Origin: Acetobacter sicerae
GTDB lineage: Bacteria; Pseudomonadota; Alphaproteobacteria; Acetobacterales; Acetobacteraceae
NCBI RefSeq assembly: GCF_011516765.1
Contig: NZ_JAAABN010000021.1
Location: forward strand, 1 to 36,337
DNA: 36,337 nucleotides
Direction: 5' to 3'
Shown here piece by piece: positions 23,649-32,773 of the stretch. The notes under the pieces are model-generated. The model saw only the letters and a program-made list of their open reading frames with translations, made no database searches and had not been told where the DNA came from. A program made the translations under genes and the position numbers. Position 1 is the stretch's first letter; every line of letters begins with the position of its first letter.

Positions 23649-24560
23649 TTACAGGTGGTCTTGCAGCCAGGTGGTCAGCTTGCCGCGACGGCTCTGAGAT
23701 TCAGGCCCGACACTGATTGTCGCTGTCATGCCTGCCGCCAGCGTCACGCCTTCAGGCACATAATCGAGATGCACACGAACCGGAATACGCTGCGCCAGAC
23801 GCACCCAGGTGAAGATCGGGTTCACGTCCTGCAGTCCAAGCTTGTCCGGATTGCCGTTGGTGTCGTTGATACCGCGGGCGATCGACACGACATGGCCGGG
23901 GACGATCTGCTTGTAGCCCATCAGCTTGACGCGGGCGACATCCCCGACATGCACGCCCCACATCTTCGTTTCCTCGAAGTAACCGTAAACCCAGTAGGAG
24001 TCGGAATCGATCACCGCCAGACGGGCCTGCCCCGCCGTGGCGTAGTCACCCACACGCAGGTTCAGGTTGGTGATGAAACCGTTCACCGGAGAGTAAAGCA
24101 CCGAACGCTGAAGATTCAGTTTCGCCACATCGAGCGCCGCACGGGCCGCGTCAACCGCCGCGATCTGCGTCGCCACACTGGAGTTGAAGACCTCCTGCTC
24201 TTCCGCCGAGACGATGCCGCCCAGTCCCATACGACGCTTCGCATCGTTCTGCTTGAGCTTCAGGTCTTCGAGAGCGCCGTCCAGACGGGCCTGCGCCTCG
24301 CGGATAGCCAGACGGAAACGCACGGGATCAAGCACATAGAGCGGATCCCCCTTATGGACATACTGGTTGTCCACCACAGGAACCTGCACCACCGTGCCGG
24401 AAACTTCAGGCGCCACGTCCACAACATAGACACGCACACGACCGTCACGGGTCCATGGCGCAATCATGTAGGTGTTCCAGAGAGTTACCCCAAGTACAAT
24501 GGCCAGCGAGACGACTGCCAGGGTCAGGATCACTCGGATCAGTGTGCGAAGCAGTGGCAT
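23649..24560 (-). CDS. HlyD/AaeA-type membrane fusion protein
   Basis: The periplasmic adaptor of the pump. The 303-residue protein has one N-terminal membrane helix (VILTLAVVSLAIVLGVTLW) followed by the AaeA-like opening APWTRDGRVRVYVVDVAPEVSG. The biotinyl-lipoyl half motifs are VPVVDNQYVHKGDPLYVLD and SVLYSPVNGFITNLNLRVGDYA, with a helical hairpin between. The beta-barrel end includes FEETKMWGVHVGDVARV. It lies between the DUF1656 gene (46 bases) and the outer-membrane lipoprotein gene (16 bases). The set matches the p-hydroxybenzoate efflux system of enterobacteria, so export of aromatic acids is a reasonable inference. Confidence 0.9.
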   Translation of the reverse strand: MPLLRTLIRVILTLAVVSLAIVLGVTLWNTYMIAPWTRDGRVRVYVVDVAPEVSGTVVQVPVVDNQYVHKGDPLYVLDPVRFRLAIREAQARLDGALEDLKLKQNDAKRRMGLGGIVSAEEQEVFNSSVATQIAAVDAARAALDVAKLNLQRSVLYSPVNGFITNLNLRVGDYATAGQARLAVIDSDSYWVYGYFEETKMWGVHVGDVARVKLMGYKQIVPGHVVSIARGINDTNGNPDKLGLQDVNPIFTWVRLAQRIPVRVHLDYVPEGVTLAAGMTATISVGPESQSRRGKLTTWLQDHL

Positions 24561-24606
24561 GGCTGTGACCTGAAAACCTTATGTTCGTGGAAGTGAGACG
24601 CGTGAA

Positions 24607-24801
24607 TCAGACGTAGAGGATGAGCAGACACAGTACGCAGGTGTACAGGGCGACTTCGAACAGCGCGAAGTGCCAGAACCAGCGCATGATTCCGCTCCAC
24701 CAGAGGAGGAACCGGATAAACATTGTTACGGGCAGGGCCACCAGTGCGTAAACCACGATCGGCGCCATAAAAACACCGAACAGATTAAACTCGGTCAGCA
24801 T
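24607..24801 (-). CDS. DUF1656 small membrane protein (AaeX-like)
   Basis: A 64-residue protein with two membrane helices (FMAPIVVYALVALPVTMFI and ALFEVALYTCVLCLLILYV) and the family opening EFNLFGVFMAP. DUF1656/AaeX proteins are encoded between the FUSC transporter and its fusion protein in Aae-type operons; their role is not settled. ATG 24801 shares one base with the FUSC stop (TGATG), indicating translational coupling. Confidence 0.88.
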   Translation of the reverse strand: MLTEFNLFGVFMAPIVVYALVALPVTMFIRFLLWWSGIMRWFWHFALFEVALYTCVLCLLILYV

Positions 24802-27068
24802 CAGGCAGTTCTCGAAGCAGGTCGTTTTACACGAGGCATGATCAAGTGGCGTAAATCCGCGTGGGCGTGCGGATGGTCCGCCGCTTGTTGCATTGGGCCA
24901 CCCTTATGAAAGAAACCGGGCGCGGCGTCGATAAGCTGGGCAGCCTGTACAAGACAGGCAGCCATGCGTCTGAGGGTGCCCAGCCCTCCTCCGAATGGCT
25001 GCATTTCCCGGTTTTCAGCGGAAACAGGGCTTTCACCAGCAACAGGCATGCCCGGCAAAAGCTGCATGGCGGCAGACCGGAGCGCAGCCGCTGTTGCCGA
25101 TGGGTCACGCCTCAGCCCTTTTAACGACGCCAGCGCATTTTCCACGATTCGCTCCTGCTCCTGCGTGACGCTGCCTTCTTCCCGCAGCAGCCAGCGCAGC
25201 CGCATCACCGTCCGGCCCAGCGCCACGGCCGCCAGAGCCGCATCGGTCACCTGAAACACGCGGGCGCTTCCCTCCACGAAGGACAGCCTCTGCGTCATGC
25301 GCAACACACGCTGCATCTGCCGATATTCCCAACTGGGCCAGCTGACCTTGTAGCGCAGGGGAAGAGCAGCGAATCTCTGCACGGAGCGGCAGAGCGCCGA
25401 AATCAGTCGGGCGACATCCAGCCGTTGGTCAGCAGGAAGCACCACACGGAAGACCAGCACCAGCCCGACACAGCCGATCAACGTGGCGAACCAGGCGTTC
25501 ATCATGGGAATATCGTGATACGGCACAGGGTTATCGACCTGCGTGATGACATTGAAAAACACCGCATATCCGAACCCGCGCACAGCATAGCGCGGATGAA
25601 ACTGAATCCAGATACCTGGCAGCAGACAGACGAACAGGGAAAGCCAGAGCAACGGAAACCCGTCCGTCTGCGGCAGCAGGAACGTGCGAAAGATATAACA
25701 GGCCGGAATGGCCATCGCGGTTCCGGAGGCCAGAAGCCAGGAGGCTTTCGTTGCCGAAGGAGCGGTCGAGAGCAGGCAGGATGCGCAGATCAGATAAACC
25801 AGAGCACTCGGTCCTGCAGACCAGCGCAGGATATACCAGGTCAGGCACCCCATCAGTGTGACCAGCGCACCTCTTGCGAAGTTCCTGAGCGCTGCAGGCC
25901 ATTCGACCAGCGGCAGCAGACGGACTCCTTTTTCGTGCCAGGCCACGTCGGAGAGATTGTCCACGGCCTGTCCGAGCTGCACGACAATATCGCGCTCCGT
26001 ATCGACTGCCGCCAGACCAGCCAGATCCGGCGCTTCCCGCGCCAACACTTCCAGCTCCCCGATGGCAAGCCTGATCCTGTCGCGAATCAGGGCTGCATCT
26101 CCATGAAGCAGCGTCTCCATCGGCATGTCAGCCAGTTCACCAATCAGACGCCCGGAAATACGACGGGCTTCACGCACATGCCCCGCATCGTCGGGCGGGA
26201 TGGCGCGCTGGGCGGCGTGATGGGCGCTGAGCAGTCCCATCAGTCGCCCCACCCCTTCATGCAGTGCGGCGGCACGACGATTGACCTGATAATCAACAGA
26301 GGAGGCATAATCGATCGCCTCGATAACAGCACCCGCCTGCGCCAGCAGACGGGCCCGTTCGCTGTAACTCGACGCATCCATCTCGCGGAACGCGCCGACC
26401 TGCCCCACATCGTCAGGCCGCGGTTCGTCGCTCTGCAATTCGGCTTTAGAAAGCCGCACGAACTGGCCAAGCACATCACGCAGAAACTGCTCGATCCGAT
26501 CCGTGGCCGTATTGGGGCTTTTCAGGGTGGTGATCTGAAACACGAAAGCCGTGCTGACGATACCGATAACCACAACCGACAGCCGCGACATCGCGCTTTC
26601 AAAGATGCGATCCGGATCAACGAACGCGCTCGTCGAGATGATAATGATCGTATAGCCGGTCAGAACAGCAGCATAGGCTCTATAAAAGCGCAGAAGGGTC
26701 GCCACACAGCACGCCATCCCGACCAGCAGGGAGAGCCCCCCGAAGAACAGTACCGGCTGCTGCGGGAAAGAGGCCATCAACGCAATGCCCAGCGTCGTCC
26801 CGGCCAATGTTCCGGCGATACGCCAGATACTTTTGGAGATCAGGGCGCCCGGTGTCGGATTGGCCACGATCAGCACGGTGGTCACGGCTGAAATCGGGTT
26901 TTCCAGCATCAGGAAACCAGCCAGCCACAGAGCCAGCCCGATCGCGAAGAACACGCGTGTCGCATACAGAACAGTCGGACTCAGGCGGCTCCATTCCTGC
27001 CGCCATTCGCGCAGCAGATCACCCGGAACGCTTCTCACTTCATCAATGACAGAAGCGGAGGCGCTCAC
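24801..27068 (-). CDS. FUSC-family efflux transporter (AaeB-like)
   Basis: The inner-membrane component of the pump, 755 residues. The protein has two membrane bundles. The N-terminal one covers about residues 30-175 (VFFAIGLALWLAGFLML, STVLIVANPTPGA-like segment, SIWRIAGTLAGTTLGI). The second covers about 400-550 (RGALVTLMGCLTWYILRWS, PSALVYLICASCLLST, ASGTAMAIPACYIFRTF). A cytoplasmic helical domain separates them, and a soluble tail follows. SKSIWRIAGTLAGT and the WSAGPSALVYL region are typical FUSC/AaeB elements. GTG 27068 overlaps the MarR stop by four bases, and the stop overlaps DUF1656. Substrates of AaeB relatives are aromatic carboxylic acids; here this is inferred from operon content. 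Confidence 0.92.
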   Translation of the reverse strand: MSASASVIDEVRSVPGDLLREWRQEWSRLSPTVLYATRVFFAIGLALWLAGFLMLENPISAVTTVLIVANPTPGALISKSIWRIAGTLAGTTLGIALMASFPQQPVLFFGGLSLLVGMACCVATLLRFYRAYAAVLTGYTIIIISTSAFVDPDRIFESAMSRLSVVVIGIVSTAFVFQITTLKSPNTATDRIEQFLRDVLGQFVRLSKAELQSDEPRPDDVGQVGAFREMDASSYSERARLLAQAGAVIEAIDYASSVDYQVNRRAAALHEGVGRLMGLLSAHHAAQRAIPPDDAGHVREARRISGRLIGELADMPMETLLHGDAALIRDRIRLAIGELEVLAREAPDLAGLAAVDTERDIVVQLGQAVDNLSDVAWHEKGVRLLPLVEWPAALRNFARGALVTLMGCLTWYILRWSAGPSALVYLICASCLLSTAPSATKASWLLASGTAMAIPACYIFRTFLLPQTDGFPLLWLSLFVCLLPGIWIQFHPRYAVRGFGYAVFFNVITQVDNPVPYHDIPMMNAWFATLIGCVGLVLVFRVVLPADQRLDVARLISALCRSVQRFAALPLRYKVSWPSWEYRQMQRVLRMTQRLSFVEGSARVFQVTDAALAAVALGRTVMRLRWLLREEGSVTQEQERIVENALASLKGLRRDPSATAAALRSAAMQLLPGMPVAGESPVSAENREMQPFGGGLGTLRRMAACLVQAAQLIDAAPGFFHKGGPMQQAADHPHAHADLRHLIMPRVKRPASRTA

Positions 27069-27592
27069 GACTCACCCGCCACCCGGTCCGGAGATTTAGA
27101 GCTGCCTTCGACTGAAGCACGATCATGGCCCCTGCCCGACCAGACCTGATCGAAGACAGCTTCACATTCTTTCAGGGCGTCATCCGAAACGCCCTCCAGA
27201 AAACGGGCCGCGACGCCATCCGCCACACCGAGAACCGTTTCCCCCATTGCGACACCCGCATCGGTGAGTGTCACGAGTTTGGAGCGACGGTCATCCGGAT
27301 CCGTGTCGCGATGAATCAGGCCACGGCGTTCAAGAACATCCAGCAACCTGACCAGAGACTGGGCTTCCACCAGCATGGCGCGCGCCAGATCCGTCTGGCG
27401 GACGGGCGCTGGAAGCACCCGCAGATAATAAAGAGGTCGCCAGGTGGCGTCCGTGAGGTCGAACTGACGCAGATCCAGATCGATTTCCCGCCGCCATTGG
27501 GTCGCCAGACGGACCAGTCGATAACTGAAACGACGCCTCAGAAGCCGTCTGGACTGATCGGCACCGCTGTTCTTTTGCGCCTGCTCGGACAC
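27065..27592 (-). CDS. MarR-family transcriptional regulator
   Basis: A winged-helix regulator of about 175 residues. The wing core is visible as VRQTDLARAMLVEAQSLVRLLDVLERRGLIHRD, followed by the DPDDRRSKLVTLTDAG beta wing, the classic MarR signature. The first gene of the MarR-FUSC-DUF1656-HlyD-NodT operon, it probably represses it and is released by an aromatic compound. GTG 27592 (MSEQAQKN...) is preferred because GGGAAAG lies upstream; TTG 27616 would add eight residues. It diverges from the TetR gene across about 270 bp. Confidence 0.88.
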   Translation of the reverse strand: MSEQAQKNSGADQSRRLLRRRFSYRLVRLATQWRREIDLDLRQFDLTDATWRPLYYLRVLPAPVRQTDLARAMLVEAQSLVRLLDVLERRGLIHRDTDPDDRRSKLVTLTDAGVAMGETVLGVADGVAARFLEGVSDDALKECEAVFDQVWSGRGHDRASVEGSSKSPDRVAGES

Positions 27593-27685
27593 CAGAAGCT
27601 TTCCCTGACCCAACAATTAGAAAACACACGAATAGTTCGCATGCTTATAATCAAATGACAGAAAGAAGCACCACTGACAAATGCG

Positions 27686-27763
27686 TCAATGGAATGGAGG
27701 CGTTGCAAGCGTCACAGCAAACGACAGCACAGAAGCGGCGGATACTGTGACCCGAATCCGCAT
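27686..27763 (-). CDS. Possible 25-residue secreted peptide or truncated gene start
   Basis: ATG 27763 has a purine-rich site (GAGAGGGAAAG) upstream. It encodes 25 residues that look like a signal peptide (IRVTVSAASVLSFAVTLATP) ending at TGA 27686-27688. It faces away from the tetR operator. It may be a stub of a lost exported protein, for example a pump subunit, or chance. Confidence 0.25.
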   Translation of the reverse strand: MRIRVTVSAASVLSFAVTLATPPFH

Positions 27764-27823
27764 GGCGCTTTCCCTCTCCGGAAGCACATACTCTGACTCC
27801 CGATGTTTCCGCATACTCAACCC

Positions 27824-27853
27824 TTTACAAACATACCGTCCAGACGGTATGTT
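27824..27853 (+). promoter_or_regulatory. Probable tetR promoter
   Basis: TTTACA (27824-27829) and TATGTT (27848-27853) are separated by 18 bp and overlap the operator almost completely. A start six to seven bases after the -10 would fall on ATG 27860, so the message may be leaderless. This is consistent with the lack of a ribosome site before tetR. Confidence 0.45.
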
Positions 27854-27854
27854 T
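27829..27854. promoter_or_regulatory. TetR-type operator, perfect palindrome
   Basis: AAACATACCGTC (27829-27840), two bases, then GACGGTATGTTT (27843-27854) form a perfect 26-bp palindrome ending five bases before the tetR start. The core TACCGTC-N2-GACGGTA is of the kind bound by many TetR/AcrR repressors. Autoregulation of tetR and the SMR gene is the obvious inference. Confidence 0.85.
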
Positions 27855-27859
27855 TGAGC

Positions 27860-28441
27860 ATGACAAGAGCACCCAAGCGCACCAACAGACCCGAGGCCGT
27901 GAAAACCGACCTTCTGGACGCCGCCGCCCGCATTCTGACGGAACGTGGCATCCTGGCTTTCACGCTTGATCTGGTGGCGCGCGATGCCGGTGTCAGCAAA
28001 GGCGGCCTTCTTCATCACTTCGCCAACAAGAAGACTCTTCTGGACGGACTCTTCCTGCGGGAAATGGAGGCTTTCAGGGACGACATTCTCGCCTCCATGC
28101 AGAAAGACCCTGAGCCGAACGGACGTGCCGCCCGGGCCTATATCGGCATGGATCACATGGGAAACCGAGAAAAAGGCACGCCAGCGCTCCTGCGTCATCT
28201 GCTCGCGGTCATGCTGCTGGAACCACAACTGTGCAGTGAATGGACCCGGCATTACTGGGAGACCATCAGATCGACCGGTCTTTTCGACAACATGACGCCT
28301 TCGTTGCTTTTATCCTGTCTGGCTGCTGACGGACTGGCCATCTGGGATATTCTTGGAGCGGATATCATCGACAAAAAAAACAGAGAGCAACTTCATGCAC
28401 TCATTGAGAAACTGACCAATTCTTCAAACACAGAATCCTAG
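27860..28441 (+). CDS. TetR-family transcriptional repressor
   Basis: A 193-residue repressor. The N-terminal helix-turn-helix is clear: KTDLLDAAARILTERGILAF, LDLVARDAGVSKGGLLHHF, ANKKTLLDGLF. The rest is an all-helical ligand domain (LLRHLLAVMLLEPQL, LLSCLAADGLAIWDIL) like the TetR_C families linked to efflux control. ATG 27860 follows the operator by five bases; the frame is open to 27803, but that would run through the operator. The SMR gene starts one base after its stop, so the repressor and pump are co-transcribed and probably respond to a toxic cation or drug. Confidence 0.92.
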   Translation: MTRAPKRTNRPEAVKTDLLDAAARILTERGILAFTLDLVARDAGVSKGGLLHHFANKKTLLDGLFLREMEAFRDDILASMQKDPEPNGRAARAYIGMDHMGNREKGTPALLRHLLAVMLLEPQLCSEWTRHYWETIRSTGLFDNMTPSLLLSCLAADGLAIWDILGADIIDKKNREQLHALIEKLTNSSNTES

Positions 28442-28442
28442 A

Positions 28443-28772
28443 ATGCTGGGATATCTCTGTATTGTCATTACCGTCATCTCCGAGGTGACAGCCACAGTCG
28501 CCATGAGAGAGGCGGACAATTTTACAAAAGTTATTCCAACTTCCCTGATGGTCGCTGGATACATATCGTCTTTTCTGTTTTTGTCTCTGGCGCTCAGGCT
28601 GCTGCCGATGGGCATTGTCTATGCCGGTTCTGCTGGCCTCGGAACCATATGCGCCAGTCTGGTGGGCTGGATACGATTTCACGAGCCAATAAGCTCACCA
28701 TATTTCGTAGGTATTTTCTTTATCATATCTGGACTTTTTATTATCGGATATACCCGCACGCTACAGGGTTAA
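28443..28772 (+). CDS. SMR-family multidrug/cation efflux protein
   Basis: A 109-residue small multidrug resistance protein with four membrane helices. The key Glu14 is at the same position as in EmrE (VISEVTATVAM), and Tyr60 is kept in PMGIVYAGSAGLG. The residue aligned with EmrE Trp63 is Ser, and the segment reads AGSAG instead of AIWSG, so substrate choice is probably different from EmrE. Gly-x-Gly in helix 3 is kept. It is encoded one base after tetR and is followed by a hairpin-T terminator. Family members exchange protons for cationic compounds or guanidinium; I would not choose a substrate. Confidence 0.9.
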   Translation: MLGYLCIVITVISEVTATVAMREADNFTKVIPTSLMVAGYISSFLFLSLALRLLPMGIVYAGSAGLGTICASLVGWIRFHEPISSPYFVGIFFIISGLFIIGYTRTLQG

Positions 28773-28802
28773 AGTATAAAAACATTCCGGCATCAGTTTT
28801 TC

Positions 28803-28830
28803 AAAAACAATTATTACAAATATTGTTTTT
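28803..28830 (+). terminator. Probable terminator after the SMR gene
   Basis: AAAAACAAT (28803-28811) and ATTGTTTTT (28822-28830) pair perfectly across a ten-base loop. The right arm ends in a T-run. The stem is AT-rich and thus weak, but the position 31 bases after the SMR stop fits. Confidence 0.55.
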
Positions 28831-28931
28831 AATAAGCATCTACATATCAGTCTGATGACTTAAGAAATTATTAGCTTGCAGGACAGACCGACACCAAACG
28901 AACAGACTGAAAATCTCAGTGGAATCAGAGA

Positions 28932-31220
28932 ATGTTTAATCACATGCGTTCAGAAACGATAATACGTTTCGTTCTTGTTCGCTACGGGGGAAAACCTGCC
29001 GTCGTGATTTCTGTTGCCATGGCCTCAGGGGGAGACGGGCTTGCATTGGGCAAAGCCCTCCACAGCGCCATGAAAACGGCAGCGGCAGGGCTGCCTGCGG
29101 GCATGAAACTGTTTCAGGTGGAAGACCAGAGTCTTGTCATACGTGAAGCCGTCAATACCTTTCTGATAAAATTTGCTGTTGCTCTCACCGTTGTTCTGCT
29201 GGTCGCGTTCATCAGTCTGGGTTGGCGTTCTGGAGTGATCGTCGCGCTTTCTGTACCTCTGACACTCTCTGCCGTGGCTCTCTACATGGGCGCGATGAAC
29301 ATCAGTCTGGACCGGATTTCTCTTGGTGCGCTCATCCTTTCTCTCGGATTGCTTGTGGATGATGCAATCATCAGCATCGAAGCCATGGTCGTTCAACTGG
29401 AAGCCGGTCACAATCGGGAGGATTCGGCCGCCTTTGCATGGACCCACACAGCTTTTCCCATGCTCACAGGCACGCTTCTGACAGTTGTGAGCTTTCTTCC
29501 GGTTGGTCTGGCTCATTCCACGACCGGTGAATATGCGGGCGAGATTTTCTGGGTCAGTGGCGCTGCGTTGATCTTCAGCTGGATTGTGGCGGTTATCTTC
29601 ATTCCCTTTCTCGGGGTTCATCTTCTGTCAGAAGAAAGAGACGCTCGCTCTTTGGAAAAAACAAAGCAAAGCAGAACGGCTCTTATCGAAGCCAAACTGC
29701 ATGTGCTCCTCGTCACAACATTGCGCCACAACCGCACGATTGCAGGAGGAACGATACTTGTTCTGTTCTTATCCGTAGCAGGTCTGTTTTTTGTCGATCA
29801 GCAGTTCTTTCCACAATCCGACCGTCCTGAACTCATTGTGGATGTAGCCATGCGCGCCGGCACGTCGATCGAACAGACGAGCAAACTGGCTGGCTATCTC
29901 GAGAAAAACCTGATCGGCCACTCTTCTCTCCATCATATGGAAACCCATATTGGTGATGGCGCACCGAGATTTTATCTACCTTATGGCCCGGCCACACCAA
30001 GCGCTTCTCACGCAACCCTTCTTCTTGTGGCACAGGATCTTCACGCGAGAGAGGATCTGATCAGAACAATCAATGCAATTCCGGTTCCTCCTGACGTAAA
30101 CCTGCATGTTCAGCGTTTATCTCTTGGTCCGACTGCCGATTTTCCTGTCCAGTATCGGATCATCGGTCCTGATCCCTCTCAACTCCGCACCATTGCGCAG
30201 GACGTGGCAGCCATCCTGAGCAGAACAGGACAGGCTGTTGGTGTTCAGTCAGATTGGGGCAGCCGGACTCCCACGCTCACTTTTGATGCTGATCCGGACA
30301 GGCTGGCGCTTTTTCAGACAGATCGGGATGGCGTTGCGTCCCAGCTTCAGGCTGTCATTTCAGGAACCATCGCTGGAAATATCCCGAGCGGACAGAAAAG
30401 AATTCCGATCATCGTCCGTTCCGGAACACCCTTGCGGAATGATCCCGGCCAATGGAATGATATTCCAATCAGAACCGGAGTCGGCATGATGCCGCTTGGT
30501 CAGTTGGGGACCATCCGTCCAACAAGCGCCTTTCCCATTCTGTGGCAGAGAAATGGTGAACTGTGTCTGACAGTCCAGTCAGATGTTATTTCTAGTGTAC
30601 AGCCAGCCGGCGTTGTCCAGAAAGCTGCTGCTGATATCGCCACACTCACCCACAAGCTGCCTGCCGGTTATCGCATCGAAATCGGCGGAGATGCTGAGCT
30701 TTCTGACACAGCCAATGATGCAATCTTTACACTCCTGCCTCTGACCGGCGGTCTGATGCTTCTGCTGCTGATGTTGCAGCTTCAGAATGTACCTCGTGCT
30801 TTTCTGGTTATTGCTTCAGCACCACTCGGACTGGTTGGCGCAGTGGCAGCATTGCTCGCTTTTCAGGCTCCTTTTGGATTTGTCGCGCTTCTCGGTCTGA
30901 TCGCGCTCGCGGGCATGATCATGCGCAACACAATTCTGCTGGTCGATCAGATTCAGACAAACCATCAGGCTGGCATGTCGGCTGACGAAGCCGTCATTGC
31001 AGCAACCATGACACGCGCCCGTCCTGTCGTTCTTACGGCGCTTTCTGCAATCTTTGCGTTCATACCTTTGAGCTTCAATGTTTTCTGGGGCCCCATGGCG
31101 ATCGTCATGATCGGAGGACTGATAGGCGGAACAGTGCTCACGCTGGTCGCCCTGCCGGCTGTTTATACACTCCTCTTTGATCGTTCCTCCCGTCAGATTC
31201 AGGATCTTCACCATGTCTGA
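28932..31220 (+). pseudogene. RND efflux transporter lacking its N-terminal quarter
   Basis: RND pumps (AcrB type) are about 1020-1050 residues; this frame gives 762. It begins with a short unrelated-looking leader (MFNHMRSETIIRFVL). It then enters the family in the middle of the first porter domain at VRYGGKPAVVISVAM, so helix 1 and most of PN1/PN2 are missing. An in-frame TGA lies eight codons before the ATG and there is no good ribosome site. The remainder is intact: the proton-relay pair in LILSLGLLVDDAIISIEAMV, helices 2-6, the second porter/docking half (VDQQFFPQSDRPELIVDVAM) and helices 7-12 with GMIMRNTILLVDQI. No fusion-protein gene precedes it. A working trimeric pump is very unlikely. 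The break fits a deletion that also took the adaptor gene. Confidence 0.8.
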
Positions 31221-32670
31221 CCAGATCACAGTACTTCATCACATGCGATTGCTGTCAGTTCTGGCAGCCTGTCTGCTCTCCGGCTGCGCAATGGGACCAG
31301 ATTTTACACCTCCTGATCCGCATTTGCCGCGTGTCTGGCAAAACGACTATCAATCCAGAAATACGAAATCTGCTGACCAAGAATGGTGGAAATCATTCAA
31401 TGACCCGACCCTGAACAGCCTCATGGTGCAGGCCGGCCAAGGCAATCCGGACATAGCCATGTCTCTGGAACGGATCAGAGCGGCGCGTCTTCAAAGAGGA
31501 GCAGTCTCTGCAGAGGGGATGCCCACACTGGACGGACAGGCAGGTTTCAGCCGGGAACGGCTGGCTACGGCTGGCGTAGGACAGGTGCTGCAATCCCTTC
31601 TGGGACTTGAGTCGCGACAGTTTGGATCAGAACCGGAAGGTGTCGCATATTCAAATTACAGCATAGGCGGCGTCGCCTCGTGGGAACTTGATCTCTGGGG
31701 ACGTCAACGTCGCATGAGGGAAGCGGCTAAAGCCGAATATTCTGCGGTCCAGGCTGACGCCGATGCCCTTCGGCTTTCTGTGGAATCAGAAATAGCGAGA
31801 ACCTATTTTCAGTGGCGCAACACCAGAGACGATTTAACAAGAGCAGAAAAAATCCTTGAAACCAACAATACCCTTCTGGGCATTGCACAGACAGTCAGAC
31901 AACGTGGTCTTCTGGCTTCTGTCGATCTGGATGACAGACTGACCGCCCAGAACACGGCTCTTGTCGAAAAAGACGCCCTCACAGCCAGACTTGGTTCACT
32001 GCATCGGGCGCTGGCTACTCTGGTTGCTGGCCGGCCAGACGCAGATCTCCCGGCTCTGGCTTTCTCTGCCCCCGTGCAGGATCTTGTCATTCCGGAAACG
32101 GTTGCTGGCGTTCCTTCTGAAATTGCGAGAAACCGTCCTGATATCCGTGCTGCTGAAGCACGCCTTCACACAGCAACAGCCCTGATCGGCGTCGCAAAGG
32201 CCGATTTCTATCCCAAACTCATGCTGACGGGCCAATTCACTCTTGATGCCCTGACCGTTGCCGAACTGGGCTGGAATGCCCGCAACACATCGTTCGGGCC
32301 ATCACTTACCTTGCCTATTTTCAACGGTGGGCGTCTTTCCCGTCAGCTTGAACTGCGGCAATCTGCGGCCCGCAGCGCTGGCATCGCGTATCAGATTGCT
32401 GTTCTCAATGCATGGAAAGAGATTGAAGATCTTCTGGCGAACCGCCGATTTCTTCGGCAGAAATATGAAAGTCTTCTGATCGTTAATAACGAAAGGAAAG
32501 AACGGATCGTGGCGCTGACGGATCGTTACCGCCACGGAGATATCGCCAGAACTGATCTTCTGATGGCCATCCTGTCCGGTGATGAAACCCGGACAGATCT
32601 GGACCACACCCGCACGGCTCTTCTGGTCAATGAAGTGAACCTTAATGCCGCATTAGGTCGTTCTTCATGA
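31213..32670 (+). CDS. Second NodT-family outer membrane efflux lipoprotein
   Basis: A 485-residue outer-membrane channel protein. The lipoprotein signal ends CLLSGC at residue 25, followed by AMGPDFTPPD. Typical OEP features are WWKSFNDPTLNSLMVQA, NPDIAMSLERIRAAR, WELDLWGRQRRMREAAKAEY, EIARNRPDIRAAEARLH (the RPD signature) and PSLTLPIFNGGRLSRQLELR. ATG 31213 overlaps the RND stop by eight bases; ATG 31243 (MRLLSVLAAC) is an alternative that starts directly at the signal. It looks intact although its RND partner is truncated, so it may serve another pump such as an unlinked one. Confidence 0.9.
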   Translation: MSDQITVLHHMRLLSVLAACLLSGCAMGPDFTPPDPHLPRVWQNDYQSRNTKSADQEWWKSFNDPTLNSLMVQAGQGNPDIAMSLERIRAARLQRGAVSAEGMPTLDGQAGFSRERLATAGVGQVLQSLLGLESRQFGSEPEGVAYSNYSIGGVASWELDLWGRQRRMREAAKAEYSAVQADADALRLSVESEIARTYFQWRNTRDDLTRAEKILETNNTLLGIAQTVRQRGLLASVDLDDRLTAQNTALVEKDALTARLGSLHRALATLVAGRPDADLPALAFSAPVQDLVIPETVAGVPSEIARNRPDIRAAEARLHTATALIGVAKADFYPKLMLTGQFTLDALTVAELGWNARNTSFGPSLTLPIFNGGRLSRQLELRQSAARSAGIAYQIAVLNAWKEIEDLLANRRFLRQKYESLLIVNNERKERIVALTDRYRHGDIARTDLLMAILSGDETRTDLDHTRTALLVNEVNLNAALGRSS

Positions 32671-32734
32671 ACTTCTGAGGAGTATTGTTTAACACCACTG
32701 AATTCTGAAAATCACTTGAACACTTTGGAAATTA

Positions 32735-32753
32735 CCGCCTTGTAAAAAGGCGG
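32735..32753. terminator. Probable bidirectional terminator
   Basis: CCGCCTT (32735-32741), five bases, then AAGGCGG (32747-32753) form a GC-rich 7-bp hairpin between the convergent outer-membrane lipoprotein and cupin genes. A T-run follows ten bases later on the plus strand. It may serve both genes. Confidence 0.55.
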
Positions 32754-32773
32754 CATCCAAAACTTTTTCGTCC

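Noticed and set aside
23331..24596. 421-residue plus frame
   Set aside because: Antisense to the HlyD and lipoprotein genes, no domain.
25425..26891. 488-residue plus frame
   Set aside because: Antisense shadow of the FUSC transporter; rich in Gln, Arg and His, no domain.
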